This document shows positions 5,175 to 5,220 of a stretch of 5,220 nucleotides of DNA, piece after piece. The notes under the pieces were generated by a model. That model was not told the origin of the DNA, did no database searches, and worked only from the letters and a program-made list of their open reading frames with translations. The DNA is taken from NCBI GenBank assembly GCA_900556945.1, contig USQP01000074.1:1-5220 (forward strand). Reading direction: 5' to 3'. The first letter of the stretch is position 1. Each line of letters opens with the position of its first letter. Origin of the DNA: an uncultured Clostridium sp. (GTDB taxonomy: Bacteria; Bacillota; Clostridia; TANB77; CAG-508). A program made the position numbers and the translations under genes.

Positions 5175-5220
5175 CTGTCTCTTATACACATCTCCGAGCC
5201 CACGAGACGCGTAGTAATCT
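5175..5220 (+). other. Illumina Nextera adapter contamination at the contig end
   Basis: Positions 5175-5193 are the Tn5 mosaic end CTGTCTCTTATACACATCT, exactly as in Nextera libraries. Positions 5194-5208 read CCGAGCCCACGAGAC, the read-2 (i7-side) adapter. Positions 5209-5216 (GCGTAGTA) sit where the i7 index belongs, and ATCT at 5217-5220 is the start of the P7-side sequence. The GC content jumps at the boundary. This is library-construction sequence, not genome, and not a natural transposon. Base 5175 (C) could be either native or adapter. Confidence 0.98.

Noticed and set aside
5175..5193. Tn5 / IS50-like mosaic end as a mobile element boundary
   Set aside because: It continues into the read-2 adapter, an index and the P7-side sequence, so it is library adapter and not a natural insertion.

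Overview
The window is AT-rich bacterial DNA of low-GC Bacillota type, most likely a Clostridia-like anaerobe. This rests on strong AAGGAG-type ribosome binding sites, AT-rich codon use (AAA, ATA, AGA, TTA), TAA as the stop of all six complete or 3'-complete genes, and the gene families present. Every Trp codon I checked is TGG, so nothing points to a recoded genetic code. I cannot name the genus.

Layout. Positions 2-694 hold the last 230 codons of htpG (bacterial Hsp90), cut by the left edge. A hairpin terminator follows at 771-803, overlapping a good sigma-A-like promoter (785-813) that reads into a 36-codon small ORF (853-963). A leader with a strong dyad precedes a compact operon: a membrane-anchored XRE/HTH regulator (1097-1813), an overlapping membrane-anchored DUF4097-type beta-solenoid protein (GTG start at 1803, to 2600) and a 64-residue PspC-domain protein (2611-2805). 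An 18-bp-stem terminator closes it at 2829-2870. About 400 bases without a gene contain two promoter-like sequences and a roughly 210-nt leader for yebC (3276-3998), a YebC/PmpR/TACO1-family protein. A hairpin at 4009-4046 separates yebC from an unrecognised membrane-anchored protein starting at ATG 4099.

The right edge is not genomic. From 5175 to 5220 the sequence is Illumina Nextera adapter: the 19-bp mosaic end, the read-2 adapter, an 8-base index and the first four bases of the P7-side sequence. The last gene is therefore truncated at about 5174, and its apparent C-terminus and TAG stop are artefacts.

Function. htpG and yebC are housekeeping genes for protein folding and translation or regulation. 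The XRE-DUF4097-PspC set resembles envelope-associated modules such as Bacillus yvlBC and liaG-type loci, here with a membrane-tethered DNA-binding protein as the likely sensor-regulator. I see no transposon, CRISPR array, tRNA, rRNA or phage gene. I found no convincing wholly new system; the most interesting biology is the membrane-XRE operon, and the most important practical observation is the adapter.
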